From positions 1 through 64,000 of the IMG/VR virus record IMGVR_UViG_3300048586_000179: DNA of 64,000 bases, one strand, 5' to 3'. The notes under the pieces were generated by a model. That model worked only from the letters and a program-made list of their open reading frames with translations, did no database searches and was not told the origin of the DNA. Below are positions 42,201 through 50,293 of this stretch, in pieces (the first letter of the stretch is position 1; each line of letters opens with the position of its first letter). A program made the translations under genes and the position numbers. The DNA comes from a virus.

Positions 42201-44524
42201 CTGACCGTGGCCAGCGTCTGCAGGACTGGATGCAGTGGATGGTCGCCCGCCGGGCGCAGGACCTCGCGGCCCGCGGGATCAAGACGCCCCTTACGCCCCA
42301 GGACATCCAGCAGGCACTGGCCAAGGGCGCGAATATCCCGGAGTTCCAGCAGGCAGCGGATGCCTGGAAGAAGTTCAACGACGCCAACCTCGACTTCCTC
42401 GAGCAGTCGGGGCGGATCAACGCGGCCCAGAAGGCAGCGATGCAGGCTGATGACTTCTACGTCCCCTTCTACCGGGCAGACGAGCGCGTCGATGGCACCT
42501 CGCCGGAGCTGGAGCTGCCCGAGTATCGCGCGGGAACGGTGAAGACGGGCGTCCTGTCGCGAGACCCGGGGATCATGAAGATCAAGGGTGGCGACAAGCT
42601 CAGGATCGACAACCTGATGCAGAACATGATCCGCAACAGCCAGGCCATGGTGGCCGCAGGCATGCGGAACAGGGCCGCCAACCAGACCTTCGACCTGATG
42701 AAGGTCGCGGGGATGGCCCGGGTCGAGCCGCTGACGACCAAGAAGCCTGATCCGAACGCGGTGCGTGTCTGGCAGAATGGCGTCGAGAGTTGGCTGGTTC
42801 CCGAGGGGCGTGAGGCTTATCCGGTGATGATGGCCTTGGCTGGCATGCAGCCGGTCCAGCAGGGCCCGGCGATGCAGTTCATGACGGACCTTGCCAACAT
42901 CTTCCGTCAGGGCATCACGCTCACCCCGCCCTTCATGATCCGCAACGCCATTCGTGGTGCTGTCTCGTCGGGTATCATGACGACTGGGGCCAACCTCACC
43001 CTGACCAACAACACCATCACCGGCTTCCGGGATGCCTATAACAACGGGCAGGCCACCCAGGCCTTCAAGGCGCAGTCCGGGATGGGCGATTATCGGTTCG
43101 GTGGCACCGACACCGGCTTCGGCAAGAACGACATCCTGATCGAGTTCGGCCTCTCGCCGAAGACGATGGGGTCGCGCTTCCGGAAGTTCATGGAGAAGAT
43201 GGAGCATGTCGGCTCGGCCACCGAACTGGCCGACCGCATCGCGGCCCGTGAGACCATGATCGCCAACGGTATGCGGCCCGACGAGGCTTCTTACCAGGCC
43301 CTGACCATCATGAACTACAGCCGCAAGGGCAACAGCCAGGCGCTGCGCGCCTGGTTGCCGCTCGTGCCGTTCCTGAACGCGCGCCTGCAGGGCCTCTCGC
43401 GACTGGCCGAGGGCGCCGTGGGGCGGCGCGGGGCGCTCGGGCGCAGGCAGGCGCTGATGCAGATGGGGCTGAACGGCCTCATCTACTCGGCCTTCGGTGC
43501 TGCGGTCTGGCTCTGGAACGCCTCGGATGAGGAGCGGCGCGAGAAGTATGCACAGGAGCCGCTGTACCGGCGCCTGAACTTCCACATCGTCTACGTGGGC
43601 GACACCACCCTCTACATCCCGAAGGCCTTCGAGTTGGGGCACCTCTTTACCTCGATCCCCGAGCTCTTTGCTGACGCGATGGTTGGCGACATGAACGAGG
43701 GTGGCGCTGAAGGTCTCGCGATGGTCGGCTCCGGCATCTTCAAGATCGCCTACGACACCGTCGCCATGAACCTGATCCCCGCGGCGGTCCTGCCGAGTAT
43801 CGAGGCCATGACGAACTTCAGCTTCTTCCGTCAGGCCGAGATCGAAGGGCAGCGCGAGCAGGACATGCTGCCGGCGGACAGGACGGCCGGTGCCTCCATG
43901 CTGTCGCGCCTGGTCGGGCGGGACATGGGTATCTCAGATCTGACCGGTATCTCGCCCACGATGATCGAGCACTGGCTGTCGAGCCACGGCGGGATCTATT
44001 ACACCATGCTCAGCACGGCAGTGGAGATCGCAGCGGGTGATATGGGGCTTGCCCCGGTCCGGCCGGGCGGAGCCTTTGGCGACGTGCCGGTGATCTCGCC
44101 TGCGTTGACGGCGGCCTTCGGGTCGATGGTCAGGGATACCAACGTGGCGTCGACGCGGTTCATCGAGGAATACTACCGGACGAAGAACTACGTCACCCAG
44201 ATCTACCGTTCAGCCGCTAACGCCGCGCGCGGCGGGGATGTCGAGTACGCCCGCCGCCTGCTGTCGGAGTTTGGCGGTGCGCCGGCAGCCTACAAGCTGA
44301 TGAACCGGGCCGGTACGGAGCTGACGGACATCAACACGGCACTCAGGATGCTGCGGGACAACAGGGAAATGAGCCGCGAGCGCAAGCGCGCCGAGGAGGA
44401 GAAGCTGATCGCCCGGCGCAACGCGATCACCCGTGAGGTCGTGAACACGATCAGGGCTATCGAGGAGAAACAGGGCACCGACTTCCGCAGTGGTCAGGGG
44501 GTATTGGCCAGGATCCTGCCGTGA
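36239..44524 (+). CDS. giant virion RNA polymerase polyprotein (T7/N4-type core)
   Basis: 2761 residues. Regions: small/hydrophobic N-terminus (150-290); long coiled coils (400-690); an HTHTANTPFSSADV segment (~916); a single-subunit RNA polymerase core (~1090-1820); a helical C-terminal LPD38-like polyvalent-protein region (~1850-2640) with GITLTPPFMIRNAIRG and LVPFLNARLQGLSRL. Polymerase motifs: DRGRIYA (R1417); motif A VDNSASGWQ (D1451); motif B R1549-DGI-K1553 then Y1561-G1562, the T7 R627/K631/Y639 spacing; motif C NHDSF (H1722-D1723). A-to-C is 272 residues (T7: 275). It is encoded among ejection proteins, like N4 gp50, so it is probably packaged and injected to transcribe early genes. 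Confidence 0.9.
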   Translation: MVDQAGLSFGPSTSAGVGLNEPAPPLTMQDRVREVMRLRQQGYSLDEARRAVGGADAVTAPPPPSQPTPDPGGMSRLGLMVPGALSYASDVVSGAGTIIENLTGIDGIDEGSRALGDAIGPSEMQEATRDERYAERARRAEAGEISATEHFIGDALDATAESAPAFVGGLAGAKGGQLVGRAGYAALSPAARAIGLDKVGAVAGKALTAVVPGAKKLKGMKPLLEKGFATLGAFAVPTAAYLESGRDRAIKEGLDVADPEVQDRIATQAVARGALESLPILSIFGRLTNRAAQVEGRVAAAFKVGGKSALFEGTQEVADLALEELYLNDELRSRLNQDDWAEIMPFLVDRFGRDAALAMVAGGGVGAAVGVPSGFTQQAVTNQQAAQEVRMAAQVLEPMGMGTQELEELSRTPEGAAKLREAVQRISLVERARSTQMREIDRRAEEGAEEEVAMLREQVNNQLDARIDKIAAFLGAPKSLEDVRRERSAMEKDRKRRAMDRIAERGFKPQADLTAEVAEQVANRLDTAEGQVDRLRSRVEATANPERKAEAQRELDEALAERQQARIDARMKVEGLTPAQALKAVEGEDRQTDAQRRRQAQSAARERAVERQMEIEMPETMAPALRVQRAQEIIAEAEADERPDAGLDGKIKRLERQRRAATSPEDVDRLTDEIADLEARRGLPTPAVEAARRVLQAQGVAVPPSGEASGPTAQSAEAEGLQPEGTASGPVGAAAPAGPRNALDTPTLAAREAKAIREASTPEAQLAAFDAALSDRRVVDPVKLEEARTTFEVESFAGGDPVAAAEAALATVVATDREAGRRAMAAKTYKRAPRAEGFDIEGGNPFRDLSGEIETGKGLAALEASMSEWSAKSGFEAAAHVDEATGEVLGVVTNDMVNAIMPPKAGLNDRRITFTHTHTANTPFSSADVRAALMSGQPFRAVLPDGSVIAMRPTRRYNPDGFYKVFRAVREYLADKLPSDMPFVDRAVIRQEAFLQAMEMAGAIEYRSPFRGLTDQQKDYVNAAVDATAAVSATAFVRDGAPGRAGTAEAGGPGGQAGERRAVDEAVGEEEPDADDFDAEGVDFEQGVIGYLDPRSSQRQKRPSYNEGRVAEIADKIIADVTAQRAKRTIAADMIREGRVTREQLIAGIGEYLKSDGRKQMYTVTDVRRAMFTTPITFDMLYQRAEGRTNRATKAGTKLWSVKPEYLPEFQLALDLERLINNAGMGGIRRIENKFAAGGGFGEGKTYFLEISPELRRFTELIGPEGMRFDPPMADPNNTRQLKRNRNSNRLSREGLDVAARTARYLQANRYKIDRDKLYAIEPDDLISGKSLARDGIKRSDIAKWDAMRPAIAGVSLKTMPKDQAYFVKNIGWKIDEKRRDAASRIRQLRTAYETFVAEHGADADVGFMYQIDDRGRIYADGSFHPQADGDIKALFSVDGKNIVDDMVTVDNSASGWQINALMAYDHVAAPHLNMGRGQATQEGYRKSDLYTNTLEAMRQRLLRDAEAEIPAGLGVRERAKAEKRKRWARYFVDTIFPSADPKSWKLDRDGIKPAIIAMNYGGLDKNFRRVLQKVLKNDIRLPDGDNEGAWSYLTEAGMEGVEKTAPHALALQKWTVANVAALSRALYAKYGEATPTIDVTIGIDGKISVKRQKRVETETRIKQLANEVTVKFKVNKPEPDHDKVAKAVWANLVQSYDAAVLHRTVERYKRATDGAYITTNHDSFTVPREQEGAISSAVRESMRTIMEQVDVPQSLYEELTAIARREGVEVDIQPFDNLGRYSYDDLMTSTPVFGEDVLKVDERGKPYDFVPEYAELPEAGAELRRAIDDEVPVGGGSTPTTGSPPASVPVQGQGASRIEDLAPEVRRAVDVADYMASLPESRSLLQKVQEMAASPKVANRTLMQIMEDTFFNAAAPIRRLEIAVKGALPQGAESAFKAVEMAVQDSGRQEALLYYGAARFGQYGEYSVAPGTMGLYDIFKLAGGEGADRGQRLQDWMQWMVARRAQDLAARGIKTPLTPQDIQQALAKGANIPEFQQAADAWKKFNDANLDFLEQSGRINAAQKAAMQADDFYVPFYRADERVDGTSPELELPEYRAGTVKTGVLSRDPGIMKIKGGDKLRIDNLMQNMIRNSQAMVAAGMRNRAANQTFDLMKVAGMARVEPLTTKKPDPNAVRVWQNGVESWLVPEGREAYPVMMALAGMQPVQQGPAMQFMTDLANIFRQGITLTPPFMIRNAIRGAVSSGIMTTGANLTLTNNTITGFRDAYNNGQATQAFKAQSGMGDYRFGGTDTGFGKNDILIEFGLSPKTMGSRFRKFMEKMEHVGSATELADRIAARETMIANGMRPDEASYQALTIMNYSRKGNSQALRAWLPLVPFLNARLQGLSRLAEGAVGRRGALGRRQALMQMGLNGLIYSAFGAAVWLWNASDEERREKYAQEPLYRRLNFHIVYVGDTTLYIPKAFELGHLFTSIPELFADAMVGDMNEGGAEGLAMVGSGIFKIAYDTVAMNLIPAAVLPSIEAMTNFSFFRQAEIEGQREQDMLPADRTAGASMLSRLVGRDMGISDLTGISPTMIEHWLSSHGGIYYTMLSTAVEIAAGDMGLAPVRPGGAFGDVPVISPALTAAFGSMVRDTNVASTRFIEEYYRTKNYVTQIYRSAANAARGGDVEYARRLLSEFGGAPAAYKLMNRAGTELTDINTALRMLRDNREMSRERKRAEEEKLIARRNAITREVVNTIRAIEEKQGTDFRSGQGVLARILP

Positions 44525-45471
44525 GACCGATCCTCTCCGGTGAAATTGCCGAGATCAGGCGGCTTATTGACAAGCAGCGGCTGGCGAACTTCGACATCCT
44601 CAGCCGGATCGAGCGCATCCCGGCACCGCTCGAATTCGGTGAGGCGGTCCTCGGCAACAGGTTTGACGCCTGGCAGCGCCGGTACATGGAGGAGTGCCGG
44701 GCGCGCGGCCGGATCGCGCTGGCTGCCTGCCGTCAGTCTGGCAAATCGACCGTCACCGCCATGTTCGTGGCCTGGTGTCTTATCTTCATCCCGGGCTTCC
44801 AGTGCCTTGTAGCCTCTCGCTCCCTACGCCAGGCCTCTCACTACCTGAACAGCGTCCGCAACGCGGTTCTCTCGGTCATTCCCCGTGAGGCCATGCCGCA
44901 ACTGAACCGACTGAGCATGGAGCTTCCGAACGGGAGCCAGATCATCTCGATCCCCTGCGCCCAGCCGGACGCGGGCCGGGGCTTCTCGCCGCACCTGATC
45001 ATCCTGGACGAGGCCGCGTTCGCGCCGGAGGCGCTCTTTCGGGCCATTACGCCTTCGCTGGCGGCGACGGATGGTGCGCTGCACATGCTGTCCTCGCCGA
45101 ACGGGCGGCAGGGGTACTTCTTCGAGGCCTTCGAGGGTGAGGCCAAGAGCGTCTTCCTGTCGATGAAGGTGCCTTACACGATGTGCCCCCGGATCTCCGA
45201 AGAGACCATCAGGAACGAAAAGATCGCGCTGGGCGACCTTTACTTCCGGCAGGAATACGGGGCCGAGTTCATCACGCCCTACGGGGCCTTCTTCGGCTTC
45301 TCGGCGATCCAGAACCTTGAGGAGGGCGAGGATCCCGATCTGACCGACCTCGAACTGCTGGACATGGACAAGATCCTCGAGAAGATCATGCCGATCCCGG
45401 AGCCACGGAAAGAGGACCTTGCCGTCGCGCTGGACCGGGCTGAGCGTGTGAAGCAGGTGCTTTATGAATGA
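44521..45471 (+). CDS. terL: terminase large subunit, ATPase part
   Basis: 316 residues from GTG 44521 (GTGA overlap with the giant gene). Walker A ACRQSGKST at 69-77, Walker B LIILDEAAF with D163 and E164, coupling motif MLSSPNG. This is the packaging motor domain. It stops after a short linker, and the nuclease domain follows as a separate, overlapping frame, so the usual single TerL is split. Confidence 0.9.
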   Translation: MRPILSGEIAEIRRLIDKQRLANFDILSRIERIPAPLEFGEAVLGNRFDAWQRRYMEECRARGRIALAACRQSGKSTVTAMFVAWCLIFIPGFQCLVASRSLRQASHYLNSVRNAVLSVIPREAMPQLNRLSMELPNGSQIISIPCAQPDAGRGFSPHLIILDEAAFAPEALFRAITPSLAATDGALHMLSSPNGRQGYFFEAFEGEAKSVFLSMKVPYTMCPRISEETIRNEKIALGDLYFRQEYGAEFITPYGAFFGFSAIQNLEEGEDPDLTDLELLDMDKILEKIMPIPEPRKEDLAVALDRAERVKQVLYE

Positions 45472-46183
45472 GGTTCCGCAGTTCAACCGCATCCTCGACT
45501 GGAAGAAGCGCGGCTATCACCTGAGGACGCCGCCGCTGGTCCTTGTCGGTTACGACCCGGCCGGTGACGGCCGGGACCGCGACGCCCTGACGCTCACCGC
45601 GCGGGAGGAGCACCAGAAGGGTGAGCCGCACGATCCTGACTTCTCGGTGATGATGCTCTACCGCTGCCTCATGGCGCACCAGATGCCGCCCGATCTGGAG
45701 TTCCCTGACAAGCTGGCCATGCTCCTGCGCCTGCATCGGCAACTGAACCAGTGGCGGAAGGTCGGGCGCGCGGCCAACCACGTCTTCACAGTTGAGACGA
45801 ACGGGGTTGGTTATGCGATGGGGTCGGCGCTCCGGTCGAATATCGGGCAGAACGTGGTCTGCTACACGACCGTCGGCAACGCCAGTGCCGATCCCTATAC
45901 CGACAAGAAGCTGGCGATGCCGCGGCTGGCGGCCTTGGACAACCTGCGTGTTCTCGCGGAGACCCATTCCCTGAAACTGGCCAAGGACGCGCCGGGGCGC
46001 GACGAGCTGACCCGGCAGATGGCGTCTTTCGTCTGGCGCAGGCCGGGTCGGCCGGAGGCGATCGAGGGGCAGCACGACGACCTCGTTCTTTCGCTGGCCG
46101 GGGCCTGCTGGATCGGCTGCAAGGTCATTCCACCCCTCCTGAAGCAGGTTCCGGTGCGCGTGACCGGGATCCGGAGGCACTAA
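45464..46183 (+). CDS. terminase large subunit, nuclease part
   Basis: 239 residues. VGYDPAGDGRDRDAL (D31), VETNGVGYAM (E111) and HDDLVLSLA (D205/D206) are the RNase H-like acidic residues of the terminase nuclease. Its ATG overlaps the ATPase frame by 8 bases (ATGAATGA), and AAGCAGGTG is a weak ribosome site. Either a genuine two-polypeptide terminase, a frameshift-fused product, or an assembly error; all motifs on both sides are intact. Confidence 0.85.
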   Translation: MNEVPQFNRILDWKKRGYHLRTPPLVLVGYDPAGDGRDRDALTLTAREEHQKGEPHDPDFSVMMLYRCLMAHQMPPDLEFPDKLAMLLRLHRQLNQWRKVGRAANHVFTVETNGVGYAMGSALRSNIGQNVVCYTTVGNASADPYTDKKLAMPRLAALDNLRVLAETHSLKLAKDAPGRDELTRQMASFVWRRPGRPEAIEGQHDDLVLSLAGACWIGCKVIPPLLKQVPVRVTGIRRH

Positions 46184-46194
46184 AGTGCTGGGCC

Positions 46195-46223
46195 TAGCGA
46201 AAATCAGTGACTTCCGTATGATG
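46195..46223 (+). promoter_or_regulatory. candidate promoter before the portal gene
   Basis: TAGCGA (46195-46200), 17-base spacer, TATGAT (46218-46223) leading into TATGATGGGGCA, which recurs at 60936-60947. Confidence 0.45.
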
Positions 46224-46248
46224 GGGCAACCAGCGACAGGAGCGGCGC

Positions 46249-48672
46249 ATGGCTGATGGTGATCTGATCTTCACGCGGGACGAGGACGGAGTGACCTTCG
46301 GACCTCCGGCGCCGCCGCCCGCGCCCGAGGCCGTTCCGCACTCGGCCAACCTCGCAACCATGATCCAGCAGACCTCGCTCGATGCGATTGCCGAGACGTT
46401 GACCGAGACCGTGGCCTTCGACCAGGACGGCTTGTCGCCCTGGGAGGAGATCGCAACGGACGTCATGGATCACCTGGGTGTCGGCCCGGATGCCGAGCCG
46501 GATGATGGTTCTGACGAAACCTCCGACACGTCGAGCCACACGCTGATGCTGACCGCGCTCCTGCGCTTCCAGGCCAAGGCGCTGTCGGTCATGCTGCCCT
46601 CCGATGACATGGCGATCCGCACCAAGCCCGCCTTCGACCTGACCCAGATCGAGGACGAGGCCCAGCGGGACGAGATGACCGAGAAGATCTCGGCGGCCGA
46701 GCGGCGGGTGCAGCAGTTCTACACCGATTACCTCTTCCACAAGCTTCCATCCTACGAGGAAGATACCGACCAGATCCTGCACGACATGGGGCTGATGGGT
46801 GTCGGCCTTCGCAAGATCGTGGTGGACCGATCGCGCACGGCGACGCCGGTCATGCCGGAGTATGTCGCGCTCGGGGACCTGATCGTTTCCTATTCCAGCC
46901 GCAACTTCCGGATGGGGCGCTATGCCCACAAGATGGACATGCCCACGGGAGACCTGATCCGCCGGATCCAGACCGGGGTCTACCGACCGATCAAGCTGGT
47001 CGACCAGGACACGCCGGACAGCACGGCGCTCTCGGATGCGCGCGACAAGGTCTATGGCCTCGTGCCTGCCAACCTGATGAACAGCGAGACGCACCGGATC
47101 TACGAGGTCTATACCCACCTCTACCTCGCGGCCGACCAGCACCCTCTGCTGCTCCCCCGCCCCTACATCGTGACGATCCACTCCGCGAGCCGGGAAATCC
47201 TTGCGATCCAACGCAACTGGGACGCCGCCGATCCCGACGAGACACCACTGGAGCACTTCGTCGGCTACATCTACCACCCGGGCAAGAACGCGGTGACAGG
47301 TCTCGGCCTCGGCCAGATCCTCCTGCAGACCACCAAGGCGCTGCGGAAGGCCCAGCGCCGCACGCTCGAAGCGGGCTACCTGCAGAACCACCCCTCCGGG
47401 TTCAAGCTCTCGAACCTGTCGATCCGGAATGGCGACACGAAGGTGCGCCCGGGTGAATTCGTCGACGTGGACAGCCCGACCGGGGATATCCGCGCCGCGC
47501 TGATGATGCACCCGTTCCAGGGGCCATCGCAGGGACTGATGGCCCTGGCGCAGACGCTGGAAGCCAACGGGCGCGAGCTGGGCGGCATCGCCTCCATCGA
47601 CTTCGCCAGCTTGATGAAGGCCGGCGTTGCCGCCGGCCCCGCCATGGCCGCTTTCGAGGAGAGCACCGAGTTCCAGACCTCCGTTCACCGCCGCCTTTAC
47701 AAGGCGCACCGCAAGGAACTGGAGATCATCCATGACCGGATGCGGTTGGTGGTGGGGAACAAGCCTGTCCTCTTCGGCACGGACCAGACCCTTCAGCCGG
47801 GCGACCTCACGGCTGTCGACATCCTGCCTTACATGCAGCCCGGGCAGGCCTCGCGGCAGAAGGTCATCATGGAGGCGCAGGCGATCTGGGATCTGGCCAA
47901 GGACAACCCGGACCTCCTGAACAAGCGCCGCGCCGCGGAGAACTTCATCCGCGCATTGGGATCGCCCGATGCGGATCGGCTTGTCATTCCCGACCCCGAG
48001 GAAGAGGAAGTCCTGCCAGCCGATCCGATCACCGAGTACACCATGATCCTGGGCGGTCGCCCGGTGAAGGCTGGGCCGATGCAGAACCATCAGGCCCACA
48101 TCGACGCCCATGGCGCGCAGATGCGGATGGTCCAGACCTCCTCACTGCCGGTCGAGCAGGGTGAGGCGGTCATGGCGAGCCTGGCGGCCCACATCGCTGA
48201 GCACATGGGCTTGCAGCTCATGGTCGAGGCTGCGGGCATGATCGGCATCAGCCTGGACAAGATTGGCCCCGACATGGCGCCGGAGATCGAGGCGCAGCTC
48301 GCCCCCATGCTGGCGCAAGCCGTCATGCAGATCGAGGCCGCCCGGCGGCCGCCGGATCCGGAGGAGGCCCGCATCGAGACCGCCCGGGTGGTGGGGCAGA
48401 GCCGGATCGAGGCGACCCGCGTGGCGGCCGAAGGCCGCCTTGCGTTGGCCGACATGCAGGCTCGGCATCAGCAGGAACTGGAAGACCTCAAGGCCAAGCA
48501 CGCCAAGGACCTTCAGGACATCAAGGACAGCGCAGCACTCGATCGCGAGATCGAGGACAACACGACCGCGCTCACCATCGCCAAGCTCAAAGGCTCAGGC
48601 AAGACCGCCGAGGCCCCGGCTGGCGCCGGGGCTGGCGCGGGCGCCAGGGCCAAGTCCGGAGCGAATGCCTGA
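46249..48672 (+). CDS. portal protein
   Basis: 807 residues, the size of podovirus portals. DILHDMGLMGVGLRKIVVD, IYEVYTHLYLAADQHPLLLP and VGYIYHPGKNAVTGLGLGQI are the conserved crown and wing segments; the C-terminal ~120 form a long helix (ARIETARVVGQSRIEATRVA; HQQELEDLKAKHAKDLQDIK) like the P22 portal barrel. It would form the dodecameric DNA channel docking the terminase. ACAGGAGCGG precedes the ATG. Confidence 0.85.
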   Translation: MADGDLIFTRDEDGVTFGPPAPPPAPEAVPHSANLATMIQQTSLDAIAETLTETVAFDQDGLSPWEEIATDVMDHLGVGPDAEPDDGSDETSDTSSHTLMLTALLRFQAKALSVMLPSDDMAIRTKPAFDLTQIEDEAQRDEMTEKISAAERRVQQFYTDYLFHKLPSYEEDTDQILHDMGLMGVGLRKIVVDRSRTATPVMPEYVALGDLIVSYSSRNFRMGRYAHKMDMPTGDLIRRIQTGVYRPIKLVDQDTPDSTALSDARDKVYGLVPANLMNSETHRIYEVYTHLYLAADQHPLLLPRPYIVTIHSASREILAIQRNWDAADPDETPLEHFVGYIYHPGKNAVTGLGLGQILLQTTKALRKAQRRTLEAGYLQNHPSGFKLSNLSIRNGDTKVRPGEFVDVDSPTGDIRAALMMHPFQGPSQGLMALAQTLEANGRELGGIASIDFASLMKAGVAAGPAMAAFEESTEFQTSVHRRLYKAHRKELEIIHDRMRLVVGNKPVLFGTDQTLQPGDLTAVDILPYMQPGQASRQKVIMEAQAIWDLAKDNPDLLNKRRAAENFIRALGSPDADRLVIPDPEEEEVLPADPITEYTMILGGRPVKAGPMQNHQAHIDAHGAQMRMVQTSSLPVEQGEAVMASLAAHIAEHMGLQLMVEAAGMIGISLDKIGPDMAPEIEAQLAPMLAQAVMQIEAARRPPDPEEARIETARVVGQSRIEATRVAAEGRLALADMQARHQQELEDLKAKHAKDLQDIKDSAALDREIEDNTTALTIAKLKGSGKTAEAPAGAGAGAGARAKSGANA

Positions 48673-48881
48673 TGGCCGGCCTTCTCAATCCAGCTGTCGA
48701 GGCCAGCGTCTGCCGTGAGATGATCCAGAAGATCTCGCAGCAGCTCGAGCAGGTCGAGCGGCAGCTGACCCACACCCCTCTCGACATGAATGCCTACCAC
48801 ACCACCTTCGGTCGCGCGGCGGCGCTGCGCGCCGCGCTGGCCGATCTGACGACCATCTACAACCAGAACTTCAACGTCTAA
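48672..48881 (+). CDS. small helical protein between portal and GroES-like genes
   Basis: 69 residues in two helices (SVCREMIQKISQQLEQVERQ; GRAAALRAALADLTTIYNQ), starting in a TGATG overlap with the portal gene. Possibly a head assembly factor. Not recognised. Confidence 0.65.
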   Translation: MAGLLNPAVEASVCREMIQKISQQLEQVERQLTHTPLDMNAYHTTFGRAAALRAALADLTTIYNQNFNV

Positions 48882-48892
48882 CCGGAGCACCT

Positions 48893-49423
48893 ATGACCAA
48901 CCTGATCCTTCCCAAGGCAACGGCGCAGGCCCTCAGGGCCGAACGCCATGTCGCCGACAGCATCCAGCGGAGCTCGATCAACCAGCTTACCTCCGACGAT
49001 TTCGTCACCGAGAAAGAGGTCGAGCGGCAACTGGCCGAGCTGGCCGATTACATCGCCGACCGGCGCGCAGTCGAACCGAACTACTGCCTGCCGCACCCGG
49101 CTGGCTGGCGGGTTTCGGTCCTCATGCTCACGGTGCCGGAGGTGACGGATGGTGGCGTCCACATCGTGGACGAGATGCGCGAGGCGCGCGGCATGGCTTC
49201 ACCACAGGGGGTTGTGCTGGCCCTTGGCGCGTCGGCCTTCCAGGACAGGAGCCGCTTCACCATCAACGGCGAGCTTGTTCCCTGGCTGAAGGTCGGGGAT
49301 CGGGTGATCTGGAAGAAGTATGACGTGACGACCTTCCAGATCGCGAATGGCCAGCGCCTCGGGTTCATGAACGATACCCAGGCGGTGGCGACCATCGATA
49401 GCGGCTGGGCCATCCCAGCATAA
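48893..49423 (+). CDS. GroES-like co-chaperonin
   Basis: 176 residues. After a helical N-terminal extension, WRVSVLMLTVPEVTDGGVHI, ARGMASPQGVVLALGASAF and LKVGDRVIWKKYDVTTFQI reproduce the Cpn10 pattern (mobile loop with GG, then GxVxxxG, then VGDxVxxxxY). Phage co-chaperonins such as T4 gp31 retune GroEL to fold the capsid protein; the position just before scaffold and capsid fits. AACCGGAGCACC precedes the ATG. Confidence 0.75.
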   Translation: MTNLILPKATAQALRAERHVADSIQRSSINQLTSDDFVTEKEVERQLAELADYIADRRAVEPNYCLPHPAGWRVSVLMLTVPEVTDGGVHIVDEMREARGMASPQGVVLALGASAFQDRSRFTINGELVPWLKVGDRVIWKKYDVTTFQIANGQRLGFMNDTQAVATIDSGWAIPA

Positions 49424-49438
49424 CCAGGAGCGCTTCCA

Positions 49439-50293
49439 ATGGCAGACGAAGACGATTTCCACGACATCGGCGATGGTGGGGGGGGCGGCGACCCGCAGCA
49501 GCCCGTCCAGCAGCCGGCTGTCGACCTGTCCCCCATCGAGGACCGGCTGAACCGCATCACGCAGGCCATCACTGGCCTGACCCGGGACCAGGAGACGCGT
49601 GAGGTCCAGAGCCGGATCAACACGGTCGAGACGCAGCTCCGGCAACGCATGACGCAAGCCGAGACGGCGGTGACGCTGGCTGAGCGCAAGGTTGCCCAAG
49701 CCTATGACAGTGGCGACGGCACCCAGATTGCCCGGGCCAACCGTGAGCTGACGGAGACCATCGCGAACCGCGAAAGCATCAAGGCCGACATCCGTGAGTT
49801 CGACCGCTACAAGAAGGATGCTGACCGTCAGCGGCCTGCGCCGCAGACCCAGCAGCAGCCTCAGGCGGGCGAGGAAGGGGCCAAGGACACCCGCAATCTT
49901 AACGACTGGAAAACTCGCAATTCTTCGTGGTATGGTGTCGACGCGGACATGACCAAGGCCGCCCACGAAGTCGACAAGTCCATTCGTGAGGCAGGCGTCA
50001 TCCCCGTCGGCTCCCAGGAATATTTCAAGGCGATCGACAGACAGATGGCGCAGAAGTACCCCGACAGGTTCAGGTCCACGCCCAATACGGCAGGTGCCGG
50101 TGACGGGCGCCAGCCTGCCCCGCAGCGCCAGACGGGTCGCATTCCGCAGTCGGTTCTGGATAGCTGGAGCCGCATGGGGATCGACGTCAATGACAACAAG
50201 ACCCTCGAGCGGATGGTCCGCAACCAGCAGGCGCTGGTTGCCAAGGGCATCCTGCCGCAAGAGCGTCAGTACGGCCCGGTGATGACCCGATGA
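49439..50293 (+). CDS. scaffolding protein
   Basis: 284 residues, acidic N-terminus, long coiled coil (about 40-125: LTRDQETREVQSRINTVETQ), Gln/Pro-rich linker and a helical C-terminus, no enzyme motif. Size, charge pattern and the location between GroES-like and capsid genes are those of podovirus scaffolds. AACCAGGAGCGC precedes the ATG. Confidence 0.75.
   Translation: MADEDDFHDIGDGGGGGDPQQPVQQPAVDLSPIEDRLNRITQAITGLTRDQETREVQSRINTVETQLRQRMTQAETAVTLAERKVAQAYDSGDGTQIARANRELTETIANRESIKADIREFDRYKKDADRQRPAPQTQQQPQAGEEGAKDTRNLNDWKTRNSSWYGVDADMTKAAHEVDKSIREAGVIPVGSQEYFKAIDRQMAQKYPDRFRSTPNTAGAGDGRQPAPQRQTGRIPQSVLDSWSRMGIDVNDNKTLERMVRNQQALVAKGILPQERQYGPVMTR

Noticed and set aside
41921-43642. 573-codon minus-strand open frame
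   Set aside because: Antisense to the LPD38-like part of the giant protein; no motif or ribosome site.
46204-48111. 635-codon minus-strand open frame
   Set aside because: Antisense to the portal gene, which has clear family motifs and a ribosome site.
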